From the NCBI GenBank assembly GCA_964453655.1, contig CAYVSP010000002.1:1-51550 (forward strand): a stretch of 51,550 nucleotides of DNA. Direction: 5' to 3'. The notes under the pieces are model-generated. The model saw nothing but the letters and a program-made list of their open reading frames with translations. It was not told where the DNA came from and ran no database searches. A program made the translations under genes and the position numbers. Within the stretch, counting starts at the first letter, position 1. The number at the start of each line of letters is the position of its first letter. Positions 14,904-24,621 of this stretch are shown in pieces. The DNA comes from CAYVSP01 sp964453655. GTDB lineage: Bacteria > Patescibacteriota > Saccharimonadia > Saccharimonadales > CAYVSP01.

Positions 14904-17048
14904 ATGGGAACAACAATTAACCCATTTGGTAAAAAAATCATTAAAGTAGAAACCGATTTAGCTGGCCGCAAGCTAAGCCTTGAAGTTGGCCGTGTCGGCT
15001 TTAGGAGCACATCGAGCGTGCTCGCACGCTATGGCGAAACCGTAGTGCTGGCGACAGCTATGGTAAGTCCTAAGAGTATAAGTGGCATGGACTATTTTCC
15101 GCTATCGATTGATTATGAAGAAAAATTTTATGCAGCCGGCAAGATAAGTGGTAGCCGATTCATAAAACGTGAAGGCCGTCCGTCAGACGATGCTGTTTTG
15201 ATAGGGCGATTAATTGACCGGCCGATCCGTCCATTATGGCCAAAGGGCTATCGCCAAGAAGTCCAAGGTGTTACCACCGTTCTGAGTATGGACCCTGAGT
15301 TTAGGCCGGATATGGTTGCCATGATTGCCATGAGCGCGGCCTTTTGCTTAACTGGTGCGCCTTTTGAAGGCCCGATTGCGGGACTAAGGATTGGTTTGGT
15401 GGATGGTAAGCTCAAGGCTTTTGCTTCTGCCCAGGAACTCAATGAAGGCCTGCTTGATCTTGTAGTGGCTGGTACCAAAGATGCCATTATGATGGTTGAG
15501 GCTGGCGGCAATGAAGTAAGTGAAGAGCAGGTTATTGAAGCTTTACAATTTGCGCATTCAACCATGCAGCCCGCCATTAAGCTGCAAGAGGAGTTAATTG
15601 CCAAACTCGGTGTTAAGAAACTAGCATTTGAGGTACTAAAACCCGATGAAGACATCCAAAAACGGGTAGACACATGGGTGGCTGGGAAATTAGGCGTTGG
15701 TCTTAGGGCGCCATATCCAGAGCGAAATGATCTGGTAAAACAGACCCGTGAAGCCATGTACGAACATTTCGCCAATGAAATAGGCGACGAATTTAATGAA
15801 GTCAAAGCCGAGTATGACGAAGCTTTTACTATGGCACTACATAAAGATGTTCGTGACGGTATCGTTAAGGAAAGCATTCGACCAGATGGCCGTAAACTAG
15901 ACGAAATTCGTCCACTCTCAAGTGAAGTCGGACTATTGCCGAGAGCTCACGGCTCCAGCTTGTTTACGCGAGGTATGACACAGGCTCTCAATATCATTAC
16001 CTTAGCACCAACCAGTTATGCCCAAATGCTGGACACAATGGAGCGCAATGACAGCCAGAAGCGCTACATGCACCACTACAATGCACCCGGCTACACCGTG
16101 GGAGAAGTACGCCGGCTCGGCAGTCCTGGGCGCCGCGAAATTGGCCACTCTGCTCTGGCAGAACGCGCCTTGCTACCGGTTATTCCCGACGAGGCTGAAT
16201 TTCCCTATGCTATTCGCTCAGTGACCGAAATTATGAGTCAAAATGGTAGTACCAGTATGGCGGCAACTTGCTCGGGCTGCTTAGCCCTGATGGACGCGGG
16301 TGTACCACTAAAATCTCCGGTTAGCGGCATTGCCATGGGCCTTATGGTTGATGGCGATAAGCATTACGTATTAAGTGATATTGCTGACGCTGAAGATTTT
16401 GCGGGGGATATGGACTTTAAAGTTGCCGGCACCCAAAAGGGTATTACAGCGCTGCAAATGGACATGAAAGTGCATGGTTTACCGGTCACTGTTTTGGCTG
16501 AAGCTCTCAAACAGGGCAAAGAAGGCCGAGCCCATATTTTGAAGCATATGTTAGAAACCCTTGCTGAGCCGCGCAAGGATCTCAGTAGCCATGCGCCGCG
16601 AGTAGAATCTATCAAAATAAATCCTGATAAAATTCGTGAAGTTATCGGCAAGGGTGGCGAAACCATCAATAAGATTATTGCCGAAACAGGCGCCGAAATT
16701 GACATTAAAGACGATGGCACAGTCTTCATTGCCAGCCCAGATAAAGCTAGCATTGATGGGGCTAAACAGTACATTGAAACGATTACAGCTGAGCCGGAAG
16801 TCGGTAAAATTTACCGCAGAGTGCCAGTAGTTAGTGTCATGGACTTCGGGGCCTTTGTACAGATTATGCCCGGCAAAGATGGTCTGGTGCATGTCAGTGA
16901 AATGAAAGAAGAACGGGTCAACAAGCCCAGTGACGTTGTCAAAGAAGGCGACCTAGTCAACGTAAAATTGGTTGCTATCGATGACAAAGGACGGCTGAAC
17001 TTAAGCATGAAACAAGCTGCAAAAGAAAGCAAAGATGAAAAAGTTTGA
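14904..17048 (+). CDS. pnp: Polyribonucleotide nucleotidyltransferase
   Basis: 714 residues from the ATG at 14904, chosen for the AGGAAGG just upstream over an in-frame TTG at 14880. The enzyme degrades RNA 3' to 5' using phosphate. Two RNase PH domains are present (the second includes SIRPDGRKLDEIRPLSSEVG and MSQNGSTSMAATCSG), then a KH domain with GKGG near residue 583 and an S1 domain (MDFGAFVQIMPGKDGLVHVSEM, near 650). The C-terminus ends soon after S1. The last 14 bases overlap a small membrane-protein gene. Confidence 0.97.
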   Translation: MGTTINPFGKKIIKVETDLAGRKLSLEVGRVGFRSTSSVLARYGETVVLATAMVSPKSISGMDYFPLSIDYEEKFYAAGKISGSRFIKREGRPSDDAVLIGRLIDRPIRPLWPKGYRQEVQGVTTVLSMDPEFRPDMVAMIAMSAAFCLTGAPFEGPIAGLRIGLVDGKLKAFASAQELNEGLLDLVVAGTKDAIMMVEAGGNEVSEEQVIEALQFAHSTMQPAIKLQEELIAKLGVKKLAFEVLKPDEDIQKRVDTWVAGKLGVGLRAPYPERNDLVKQTREAMYEHFANEIGDEFNEVKAEYDEAFTMALHKDVRDGIVKESIRPDGRKLDEIRPLSSEVGLLPRAHGSSLFTRGMTQALNIITLAPTSYAQMLDTMERNDSQKRYMHHYNAPGYTVGEVRRLGSPGRREIGHSALAERALLPVIPDEAEFPYAIRSVTEIMSQNGSTSMAATCSGCLALMDAGVPLKSPVSGIAMGLMVDGDKHYVLSDIADAEDFAGDMDFKVAGTQKGITALQMDMKVHGLPVTVLAEALKQGKEGRAHILKHMLETLAEPRKDLSSHAPRVESIKINPDKIREVIGKGGETINKIIAETGAEIDIKDDGTVFIASPDKASIDGAKQYIETITAEPEVGKIYRRVPVVSVMDFGAFVQIMPGKDGLVHVSEMKEERVNKPSDVVKEGDLVNVKLVAIDDKGRLNLSMKQAAKESKDEKV

Positions 17049-17223
17049 TTTAAAAACTTTGCTAGCAGGCGTAGTTTTATTACTCGTTGCTTACGGTGTT
17101 GGATCGCGAGCCCTTGATACCGGCAGCTACTGGGAATACCTCGGCTGCCTCGTAGCTCTAATCTTTAGTATTAAATTAATTGTTCAGGCAGTTCGTAATC
17201 AAAGAGATGGTAAAACAATCTAA
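17035..17223 (+). CDS. Small two-helix membrane protein
   Basis: 62 residues with two hydrophobic segments (about 8-24, LLAGVVLLLVAYGVGS, and 34-52, YLGCLVALIFSIKLIVQAV). The ends are basic. No family is recognised. It overlaps the end of pnp by 14 bases and the start of the uracil-DNA glycosylase by 17 bases, so it sits inside an operon and is probably translated by coupling. The overlaps on both sides support it as real. Confidence 0.6.
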   Translation: MKKFDLKTLLAGVVLLLVAYGVGSRALDTGSYWEYLGCLVALIFSIKLIVQAVRNQRDGKTI

Positions 17224-17785
17224 ACAAGCACAACTTGAGGACATTCGTCAGAAGATAACTGATGATAATCCGTGCCCGCATTTAAAAGACGGTGCTACTC
17301 AGCTGGTATTCGGTGAGGGCAGCCCAGATGCAGAAATCGTTATGGTAGGTGAAGCGCCCGGTAAAAACGAAGATTTATTGGGTCGGCCTTTCGTAGGCGC
17401 AGCCGGCAAGTTTTTGGATCAGATGCTGGAAATGATAGGGCTTCAGCGCGAACAGGTTTACATCACCAATATCGTTAAGTACCGCCCGCCCGATAACCGT
17501 GATCCTTATCCTGAGGAAAAAACAGCACTAATGCCGTATCTAGAGGCCCAGCTAGACATAATTCAGCCAAAGCTAACCGTAACACTCGGCCGCCATAGCT
17601 TGAATTGTTTCTTGCCGGATCTCTCAATATCTCAGGTCCATGGGCAGCCAAAGCGCTATAAAAACAGAGTATTTTTACCACTCTTTCATCCAGCCGCAGC
17701 CCTGTATAACGGCTCTATGAAGCAGACTCTAATTGATGACTTTGCCAAGATCCCGATTATTCTTAAAAAACTTACAACTTCATGA
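17207..17785 (+). CDS. Family 4-type uracil-DNA glycosylase lacking most Fe-S cysteines
   Basis: 192 residues from the ATG at 17207; a TTG-like upstream start would extend further over the membrane-protein gene. Motif 1 is intact (VMVGEAPGKNEDLLGRPFVG) and motif 2 HPAAALYNGS is present near the C-terminus, as in enzymes that remove uracil from DNA. Family 4 normally binds a 4Fe-4S cluster with four cysteines. Here only the second is kept (NPCPHL); the first is Asp, the third is Tyr (NIVKYRPP for NVVKCRPP) and the fourth is Leu (EEKTALMPYL). The cluster is therefore probably absent. RNase J follows after about 30 bases. Confidence 0.85.
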   Translation: MVKQSKQAQLEDIRQKITDDNPCPHLKDGATQLVFGEGSPDAEIVMVGEAPGKNEDLLGRPFVGAAGKFLDQMLEMIGLQREQVYITNIVKYRPPDNRDPYPEEKTALMPYLEAQLDIIQPKLTVTLGRHSLNCFLPDLSISQVHGQPKRYKNRVFLPLFHPAAALYNGSMKQTLIDDFAKIPIILKKLTTS

Positions 17786-17816
17786 GCTCTATAAAGAACT
17801 TTCAGAAAGGAAATAT

Positions 17817-19826
17817 ATGAAGCCAAACAACAACCAAAAATCGAATAACAAGCCTGCACCGATGCGCAGTGCCTCACGCGGGGCGGCCATCCGCGCCCAA
17901 CGGCGCAGCCACGATGACGCCACCAGCAAGATAAATCAGTACGTTGCAACCAGTCCTCAACCGGAAAAGAAGCGGGCCAACTTCATTGACGACAGCCCTA
18001 GACTAAAAATTATCGGCCTTGGTGGCATGGACGGTGGCGGATCCAAGAATATGATAGTGGTGGAATACATGAACGATGCCGTTGTGATGGACTGCGGCAA
18101 TGACCTCGGCGTTGATTTACCAGGTATAAATTACGGTATTTCTGATACAACCTATTTAGATAGTATTAGTAATAAGCTGCGCGCGTTCATTATGACGCAT
18201 GGACATTTAGATCATATAGGAGCCCTGCCGCACATTTTGCCTAAGTATCCTGGCGTACCGGTTTACGGCAGTGGCTTTACGATTGGCCGGGTTGAAGAAA
18301 TATTTGCAAACTTTGGTTTACCGATGCCAGAAGGCTTTGAGCTTAAAACTGTCGCCATGAACGAGAACAACCATGAACGGCTGAAAATTGGTAACTTTTT
18401 TGTGGAATTAGTGCGTGTGACGCACTCCATACCAGGCAGTACCGTCGTGGCGCTGGATACGCCTGTCGGACGAGTTATTAACACTGGCGACTTTAAGTTT
18501 GATCCACATCCGCTTGATCAGGAACTAACTGACTATGACCGGCTCAAGCAGATGGGTGATGAAGGCGTATTAGTTCTTATGAGCGAAAGTACCACGGCTG
18601 ATCGCCCTGGGCGCACGCCATCAGAAAGCATCATTGAGCCTACTATCATCGACATCATGGATCGCGCACCGGGCCGAATTTTTGTCGGTCTATTTTCCAC
18701 TAACATGAAGCGCGTGCAAATGATAATTAATGCAGCCGTCCACCACAATAAAAAAGTAGCAATGGATGGGCGCAGCATGGTAAGTACGCTGGAAATGGCT
18801 GTCAGACATGGTTTTATGAAGATTCCAAAAGGTACTTTTGTGCCGATAGCCAGTGCGTCTAACCTGAAGGATGATGATTTGGTGGTGGTCTGCACCGGCA
18901 GCCAAGGCGAACCTAACTCGGCCTTGGTTCGTATGAGCGAAGGCGACCACAAACACATCAAACTCAAAGAGCAGGACACTGTGATTCTATCAAGCAGTCC
19001 GATTCCGGAATCAGGCAATGATATGCTGATTGGCAATATGGTTGATGACCTGATTCGCAAAGGGGTCCATGTCTATGAACATCGCAGCGCTGAGATTGAC
19101 CACATTGGGCCGCTGCACACATCAGGACATGCCTCACAGGAAGAATATGCCGAGATGATACAGCTGACTAAGCCAAAGTTCTTCATTCCGATTTACGGCG
19201 CATTCCGCACCAAACAACGGCATATTGAGCTGGCCATTGAACATGGCATCCCGCGCGCCAATACGCTCAATGCCGAGAACGGCGATGTCATATACGTCAC
19301 CAAAGACAAAATGGAGTCTTCCGAGCAAGTTCCACATGGGACAGTGCTGGTTGATCAGACTGGATCAATTGTCAGTAATATAGTCATCAAGGATCGACTG
19401 ATGCTGGCTGAGGAAGGGTTAGTAGCGGTGGTGCTGACGGTTGATAAGAAAAACGGCGGCTTACTTACCAGCCCAGACATAATCAGCCGCGGTTTCATCT
19501 ATATGCGCGATTCCGAGGAGCTAATGAATGCCTTCCGCAATGAACTTAGAAGGGCAGTGCAGCAACGCTTCAAGCGCATTGACCTCGATAGATTCAAACA
19601 AGAACTCAAAGAGCATGTTACACACTTCCTGTTTGAGCAAACTGGCCGCAGCCCGATTGTAATCCCAGTCGTAAACATTATTGGGAAGAATTCGGAAAAA
19701 TCGCATCCTCAACAAAACGACAACAACAATGTACCGAAAACGCAGGAAGAAGCAGCTGAAGACCTCCAAAAGCGCTTTGCGGCGATGCGTGCCAAGCTAC
19801 TTAACCAGGACGCACGAATAGATTGA
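17817..19826 (+). CDS. rnj: Ribonuclease J
   Basis: 669 residues from the ATG at 17817, preceded by GAAAGGA. RNase J is an endo- and 5'-3' exonuclease that replaces RNase E in many bacteria. A basic, disordered N-terminal extension (about 60 residues) precedes a metallo-beta-lactamase domain with H128-x-H130-x-D132-H133 (THGHLDHIGALP), then a beta-CASP domain (SESTTADRPGRTPSE and later VVVCTGSQGEPNSAL) and a C-terminal domain. The segment GLGGMDGGGSKN replaces the usual GGxxEIGKN, and MDCGNDLGVDLPG replaces the usual DxGxxFP loop; both are mild departures. Confidence 0.95.
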   Translation: MKPNNNQKSNNKPAPMRSASRGAAIRAQRRSHDDATSKINQYVATSPQPEKKRANFIDDSPRLKIIGLGGMDGGGSKNMIVVEYMNDAVVMDCGNDLGVDLPGINYGISDTTYLDSISNKLRAFIMTHGHLDHIGALPHILPKYPGVPVYGSGFTIGRVEEIFANFGLPMPEGFELKTVAMNENNHERLKIGNFFVELVRVTHSIPGSTVVALDTPVGRVINTGDFKFDPHPLDQELTDYDRLKQMGDEGVLVLMSESTTADRPGRTPSESIIEPTIIDIMDRAPGRIFVGLFSTNMKRVQMIINAAVHHNKKVAMDGRSMVSTLEMAVRHGFMKIPKGTFVPIASASNLKDDDLVVVCTGSQGEPNSALVRMSEGDHKHIKLKEQDTVILSSSPIPESGNDMLIGNMVDDLIRKGVHVYEHRSAEIDHIGPLHTSGHASQEEYAEMIQLTKPKFFIPIYGAFRTKQRHIELAIEHGIPRANTLNAENGDVIYVTKDKMESSEQVPHGTVLVDQTGSIVSNIVIKDRLMLAEEGLVAVVLTVDKKNGGLLTSPDIISRGFIYMRDSEELMNAFRNELRRAVQQRFKRIDLDRFKQELKEHVTHFLFEQTGRSPIVIPVVNIIGKNSEKSHPQQNDNNNVPKTQEEAAEDLQKRFAAMRAKLLNQDARID

Positions 19827-19851
19827 CAAATATTGTAATTTCTGCTACAGT
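19823..19851 (+). promoter_or_regulatory. Promoter of the 75-residue gene, leaderless
   Basis: TTGACA (19823-19828), 17-nt spacer, TACAGT (19846-19851), six bases to the ATG at 19858. This is the clearest leaderless arrangement in the window because of the consensus -35. Confidence 0.7.
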
Positions 19852-19857
19852 ATAAGC

Positions 19858-20085
19858 ATGGTGTCAGATAATGACTCATCTGCTGAGTCAGCCTTACCAA
19901 CCTTAGAAGAAGCACAAGCACAGATGGATGCTGCCTGGGATCAGCGTCAGGACTTTGTGTTCTCGCATGAAACTCCATTAAGCGCGGAAGATGCAGCCGA
20001 GCTTGAGCGTCTCAATGGGCTTACGCTTAGCTCCCTAGCCACATATTATGCGGTGCGAAATCCCAAAACTCCTAGACAGCTATAG
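19858..20085 (+). CDS. Small acidic protein of unknown function
   Basis: 75 residues, strongly acidic, predicted helical (LEEAQAQMDAAWDQRQDFVF and AEDAAELERLNGLTLSS). No family is recognised. It has a full consensus-like promoter at leaderless spacing and ends 21 bases before ftsK. Confidence 0.6.
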   Translation: MVSDNDSSAESALPTLEEAQAQMDAAWDQRQDFVFSHETPLSAEDAAELERLNGLTLSSLATYYAVRNPKTPRQL

Positions 20086-20089
20086 ATGT

Positions 20090-20095
20090 TATAAT
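20090..20095 (+). promoter_or_regulatory. -10 box upstream of ftsK
   Basis: TATAAT ends eleven bases before the ATG at 20107, so the leader would be only about five bases. Confidence 0.4.
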
Positions 20096-20106
20096 TAAAA
20101 CCGGTT

Positions 20107-22320
20107 ATGGCCAAAAAGAAAAACCAAACCAAACGCAAGAAAAAAAAGACCGAGGCAGTAGAGCGATCGGGCTTTTGGCCGTTAAGTGGCGCAGTTGCCT
20201 TGATGATTGTCGCTGTCTTCTTATTACTTGGCTGTTTTGGAACCGGCGGCTCGCTGCCAAAGGATCTGTTCCATGCTGCTTATTGGGTTATAGGCTGGGC
20301 AGCGTATTTATCGCCAATTGCCCTGATATTTTGGGGCGTGCATAAGTTCAAAAGTGAGGATTATCAGATACCAATCGCCAAGTTTACCAGTATGTTGGTT
20401 GCACTTGTGGCTAGCGCAGCGTGGTTACATGTAGTGTTTGTAAGTAAAAGTGAGAACGGCCAGCTCAACGGTGGGCATGGCGGCACTGTTGGTAAAACAA
20501 TAGGTGGAGCTGTGCTGAATGTGTTGGATAAGATACCGGCCGGTTTTATGTTCTTTATCTTTGCCCTGTTCAGCTTTTTATATGCTTTTGGTTTAACGCC
20601 AAAAGTGCTCATTCAGCTCTTTAGCGCACTCAAAAAACCAAAGGAAGATACAGATCTCAATGACCTAAAAGCCAAGGTACCTGATTTTCAATTAAATGAG
20701 GGTGTGCCAGTGGAGCACCACAGTGCAGCGCGGCTCGGAGCTTTAAAGAATTCAGCCCAAAGAATGACACCAACCGAAAATCATGAAGCCCTTACCACTA
20801 CCAGTGACCCAGACTGGAAGTTTCCACCGCTTAATCTGCTTAATGAGAAACAAGACAAAGCCGATGCCGGCAACGTAGAAGGTAACGCCGAGATTATTAA
20901 GGATACGTTTGCTAATTTTAGTATTGATGTAGGCATGGAAGGGGCTAATATTGGCCCAAGGGTGACGCAGTATACGCTGAAACCGCCGGCTGGCGTCAAA
21001 CTAACCAAGATCGCTGCGCTGGAAAACAACTTAGCGCTTGATTTAGCTGCCCAGTCAATCCGGATTGAAGCGCCGATTCCGGGTAAAAAAGCTGTTGGCA
21101 TCGAGGTACCAAACGTTAAACCAGCCACGGTACGATTGAGCAGTGTTCTAAGCAGTCCCACATGGACGGAAACTAATGGGCCGCTTGGGGTTGCCATTGG
21201 TAAAGACATATCCGGCGGTCCGGTTATTGCTGATTTAGATAGTATGCCGCATCTACTCGTGGCCGGACAAACTAACTCCGGTAAGAGCGTTATGATTAAC
21301 GCCGTACTAACCAGTCTGCTTTATCGAAATAGTCCAAGCGACCTCAAGCTTATTCTGGTTGATCCAAAGCATGTGGAGCTGACGCCTTACGACGAAATAC
21401 CGCATCTATTAACGCCTGTCATAACAGAACCGGAGAAATGCATCAGCGCTCTCAAATGGGCTGTTGCGGAAATGGAGCGGCGCTATCGAACACTGGCCGA
21501 AGCCAAACGGCGCAATATTGGCGAATACAACCAGCTGAAAAAAGACGAAGGCATGCCTTTCATTATTATTGTGATTGATGAGTTAGCCGATCTAATGATG
21601 ATGGCTGCCCGCGACGTTGAGGCGCTGATTGTTCGGATTGCCCAAAAAGCCCGCGCCGTCGGGATTCATTTGGTAATTGCCACCCAGCGGCCAAGTGTTG
21701 ATGTGGTAACGGGTCTTATTAAAGCCAACGTTCCGGCGCGGATTGCCTTTACTACCAACAGCCAGGTGGATTCACGGACAATTATTGATCAGGCTGGTGC
21801 TGAAAAGCTGCTCGGCAAGGGCGATATGCTGTTCATGACAGCTGATATGCCTAAGCCAAAACGCATCCAAGGCGCGCTGGTTGAAATCGATGAGGTCCAG
21901 AAAATTACAGACTTTCTACGCTTGCAACGGCCGCCGCAATACGACGACGAAGTCATTTCTCAACCTGTCCAACTGAACGGTCGCGGTGGGGTGGTGGCTG
22001 ATTACGGTGCCAATGAAGCAAATGATGAAATGTGGCGCGACGCTGTACAAGTAGTCATTGAAGGCCATAAAGCCAGTACTAGCTTGCTACAGCGTCGCTT
22101 ACGGGTCGGTTATGCCCGCGCCGCTCGGCTGATTGAAACCATGGAAGAACAGGGCATTGTTGGCCCGGCTGACGGCAGTCGCCCTAGAGAAGTATTGGTC
22201 CAAAGCATGGATGAAGTTTTTGGTCGGGAAGAAGCGCCGGCGACTCAGCAAAACCATGAAGAGAACAATGAAAACCTTGCCGCCGAAGAAGAAATCGAAG
22301 ATGAAGAGACCGCCGCATGA
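20107..22320 (+). CDS. ftsK: DNA translocase FtsK/SpoIIIE
   Basis: 737 residues. It pumps DNA at the division septum and cooperates with Xer recombinase. Four membrane segments lie between about 25 and 175 (for example ALMIVAVFLLLGCFGTGGS and FMFFIFALFSFLYAFG). The linker is short. The motor domain has Walker A GQTNSGKS (near 386-393) and Walker B IIVIDELADLMMM (near 487). A C-terminal gamma winged-helix domain (about 645-705, SLLQRRLRVGYARAARLIE) recognises polar DNA sequences. An acidic tail follows. The next gene overlaps by four bases (ATGA). Confidence 0.96.
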   Translation: MAKKKNQTKRKKKKTEAVERSGFWPLSGAVALMIVAVFLLLGCFGTGGSLPKDLFHAAYWVIGWAAYLSPIALIFWGVHKFKSEDYQIPIAKFTSMLVALVASAAWLHVVFVSKSENGQLNGGHGGTVGKTIGGAVLNVLDKIPAGFMFFIFALFSFLYAFGLTPKVLIQLFSALKKPKEDTDLNDLKAKVPDFQLNEGVPVEHHSAARLGALKNSAQRMTPTENHEALTTTSDPDWKFPPLNLLNEKQDKADAGNVEGNAEIIKDTFANFSIDVGMEGANIGPRVTQYTLKPPAGVKLTKIAALENNLALDLAAQSIRIEAPIPGKKAVGIEVPNVKPATVRLSSVLSSPTWTETNGPLGVAIGKDISGGPVIADLDSMPHLLVAGQTNSGKSVMINAVLTSLLYRNSPSDLKLILVDPKHVELTPYDEIPHLLTPVITEPEKCISALKWAVAEMERRYRTLAEAKRRNIGEYNQLKKDEGMPFIIIVIDELADLMMMAARDVEALIVRIAQKARAVGIHLVIATQRPSVDVVTGLIKANVPARIAFTTNSQVDSRTIIDQAGAEKLLGKGDMLFMTADMPKPKRIQGALVEIDEVQKITDFLRLQRPPQYDDEVISQPVQLNGRGGVVADYGANEANDEMWRDAVQVVIEGHKASTSLLQRRLRVGYARAARLIETMEEQGIVGPADGSRPREVLVQSMDEVFGREEAPATQQNHEENNENLAAEEEIEDEETAA

Positions 22321-23414
22321 GCATATTCCAAAAAAGCTCTTTCAGTAACAAGTCGGTTTTTGTTAAGTCACTTGGCACCACTATAGCAGTTGTCGCAATT
22401 GGAGCAGCAGCACTGATTGGTATTCAACACCTGCAAGGCTCGAAGGCATTTGACGGGCATCACTCAAAGTGTCTCCAGAATCAGGCCTTTGTGAATGGTC
22501 AAGTTGTCAGCACTGTACAAACAAACCAGACTTTTCAAGCAAAAGTAAGATTTTTGAATGATGGCACTACCGACTGGTCACCATCTATGTGGGGTTTTTA
22601 CATGGATCAAGGTAACGGTGACGGTACAAATTGGCAGCCCTCCGGTATAAATTTTCCTAGTTCTGTGCCGCACGGAACAGAGGTTGGATTTGAAAATATC
22701 ACTGTAAAAGCACCGTCTTCACCAGGTAACAAGAATTTCAACTGGTACATTGGAATTGTAAATCATCCCGCGGTTAATGATACTTGCGGCGGGGGGTTGA
22801 ATGTTGTCTCACCATCGCCGCCACCTACGCCCGCACCAAACGCACCAAGTCTATCAGCGCCAAGTTCTAGCTCAAGCTCAATCGCACTGAGCTGGAATGC
22901 GACCAGTAACACTACTAGTTACTCGATATTAAGAAGTGGCGCACAGATAGCCACAACTGGCGCCACGTCATATACCAACGCAGGACTACGTTGCGGCACC
23001 ACCTATAGCTATAACGTTGTAGCTAATGGCCCAGGCGGTTCAGCAAAATCGAATACCGTTTCCAAAGCAACCGGCGGTTGTACGTCTGCACCAGCAGCCG
23101 GCGCGCCAACCAGTAATCCTCAGGGGAGTGTAAGCACACAGCCGCTTCAGGGCTCAACCAACGACTCAGGAGCCGATACAAGCGCCCAAAGCGACTTTAC
23201 AGCCGATACATCAAACACAAGTAGTGACACCAGCGCCGTTTCTACTCAGAAAAAGCATTCACCGCTCTGGCTGGTACTGCTCAAAATATTCTTCTTCCTG
23301 CTCTTGTTAGTCGGATTAGGCTTTGGCGGATTGCTATTAACAGGTAAATATCTTACGGCACGCAAGCAAAAAGCTGTTTACGACGACTATTGGCGCAAAT
23401 CACAAGGCCTTTGA
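22317..23414 (+). CDS. Surface protein with NBR1-like and FN3 domains
   Basis: 365 residues. An N-terminal membrane segment (about 18-38) is followed by an Ig-like domain (about 55-160) with the NBR1-type pattern VKVRFLNDGTTDW-like (here AKVRFLNDGTTDWSPS), then a proline linker, a fibronectin type III-like domain (about 175-250; SIALSWNATSNTTSYSIL and TTYSYNVVANGPGG), a Ser/Thr/Asp-rich linker and a second membrane segment (about 322-345). Both termini would be inside and the domains outside. It is probably an adhesin or stalk protein. It is coupled to ftsK through ATGA and its 3' end overlaps the convergent ligase-like gene by 15 bases. Confidence 0.75.
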   Translation: MSIFQKSSFSNKSVFVKSLGTTIAVVAIGAAALIGIQHLQGSKAFDGHHSKCLQNQAFVNGQVVSTVQTNQTFQAKVRFLNDGTTDWSPSMWGFYMDQGNGDGTNWQPSGINFPSSVPHGTEVGFENITVKAPSSPGNKNFNWYIGIVNHPAVNDTCGGGLNVVSPSPPPTPAPNAPSLSAPSSSSSSIALSWNATSNTTSYSILRSGAQIATTGATSYTNAGLRCGTTYSYNVVANGPGGSAKSNTVSKATGGCTSAPAAGAPTSNPQGSVSTQPLQGSTNDSGADTSAQSDFTADTSNTSSDTSAVSTQKKHSPLWLVLLKIFFFLLLLVGLGFGGLLLTGKYLTARKQKAVYDDYWRKSQGL

Positions 23415-24617
23415 GCTTTTCTTGCTTTGCTCGATTGCTAAAATCATTGCCACCTGACTCGCCAGTACAAACAGAAGCAGCGGGTACTCTAGCTGTACAT
23501 CGAAACAAAAATGGAGCGCAGTTGCTAGTAAACTTGCAGTAACACATACTCCAAGCGCATCATGTCGTATTTTCAGCCCACTTTCAATAACTAGGACGGC
23601 TAGTAGAGTAAGAATACCAATTCCAACAACACCGAATTCAGACGCTAACTGTAAAGGCGTATTGTGCGCGTTTATAGATCGCTGTAATAGGTTTGTTTCG
23701 ATTGGCGCGCTGAGCACTGAAAAACTGCCAACGCCTTGTCCAAAAACGGGACGCTGCGCAAACAAGCTCCATGCCACGCTACTATAGGCTTTTCTTTCGG
23801 CGAAATTATAACCACTGATTCGGATTAGATTTCGGCTACTGAATTGTGATGAACTATGCGCTAAAAAAGCACCAAAAAGACTTATTCCTAGGATGAATCC
23901 AACTACTATAGACAATCGTTTTATAATTGACCAGCGCAGCGGAGTACATAAAAAATAAAACAACAAACCAATTACAAAACTTAGTAACGCGAGCCGGGAA
24001 AAGGTAAGAATCAAACAGATCAGCGATAGTAGCAAGATGCTTAACCAGACGGTAAACGGGACACACATTTTTTTGATTTTCATAAGTCTATAAAAAGCAA
24101 AAAATATAATGGGAAAAAATAGGGTGGCTGTTGGGTTTGCAATAATTCTGCCAAGCTGAAAGCGCTCAAGTGAACTAGCTGATAGAAAATGCCAAACATA
24201 ATATAATGCGCAAGCAGATAAAGACACAGAGTACAGTGTCAACCAAGCTGTTATCAATTTTTTGTTAAGCGTAAATATATCGTAAAGCGATACAAATAAA
24301 ACGAATGTAAATACATAGACAAGACTAATTTGCAAAGCTTGTGTATTTATACTCCAGCGGCTTGATAAACATATCCAAAATATGAGTCCCAGACTTATTA
24401 CAATGAATAATCGCTGTTTCGCAAAATGCTGCGAACGAACACCCAAAACAAAGCTAAGTGCCAAGGCAGAGCAGATAATGGTACTTAGGGCCAATAATGT
24501 GCGTCTGTCAGATACGAAAAACGTGACAATTAACAGAGTGAAGCAAAGAACTAATCTGCACCAAAGCGTGGCATTATTTTCAATCTCTTTAGAGTAGCTA
24601 GCCCAAAAGCGTTTCAA
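23400..24617 (-). CDS. O-antigen ligase / Wzy-like polytopic membrane protein
   Basis: 405 residues with about ten to twelve hydrophobic segments and the Wzy/WaaL pattern: a large extracellular loop containing RPVFGQGVGSFSVL and then INAHNTPLQLASEFGVVGIG, where the HN(T)PLQ histidine lies at the family's active region. Such enzymes polymerise or attach glycan to a lipid carrier or to proteins. In a monoderm the product would be a surface polysaccharide or glycoprotein. It starts at TTG four bases after the upstream stop and is co-transcribed with the Tyr-rich protein. The start is the least certain part. Confidence 0.8.
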   Translation of the reverse strand: MKRFWASYSKEIENNATLWCRLVLCFTLLIVTFFVSDRRTLLALSTIICSALALSFVLGVRSQHFAKQRLFIVISLGLIFWICLSSRWSINTQALQISLVYVFTFVLFVSLYDIFTLNKKLITAWLTLYSVSLSACALYYVWHFLSASSLERFQLGRIIANPTATLFFPIIFFAFYRLMKIKKMCVPFTVWLSILLLSLICLILTFSRLALLSFVIGLLFYFLCTPLRWSIIKRLSIVVGFILGISLFGAFLAHSSSQFSSRNLIRISGYNFAERKAYSSVAWSLFAQRPVFGQGVGSFSVLSAPIETNLLQRSINAHNTPLQLASEFGVVGIGILTLLAVLVIESGLKIRHDALGVCVTASLLATALHFCFDVQLEYPLLLFVLASQVAMILAIEQSKKSSKAL

Positions 24618-24621
24618 CGCT

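Noticed and set aside
15248..15877. 209-codon minus-strand ORF
   Set aside because: Shadow of pnp; Ser/Thr-rich composition typical of antisense frames of conserved genes.
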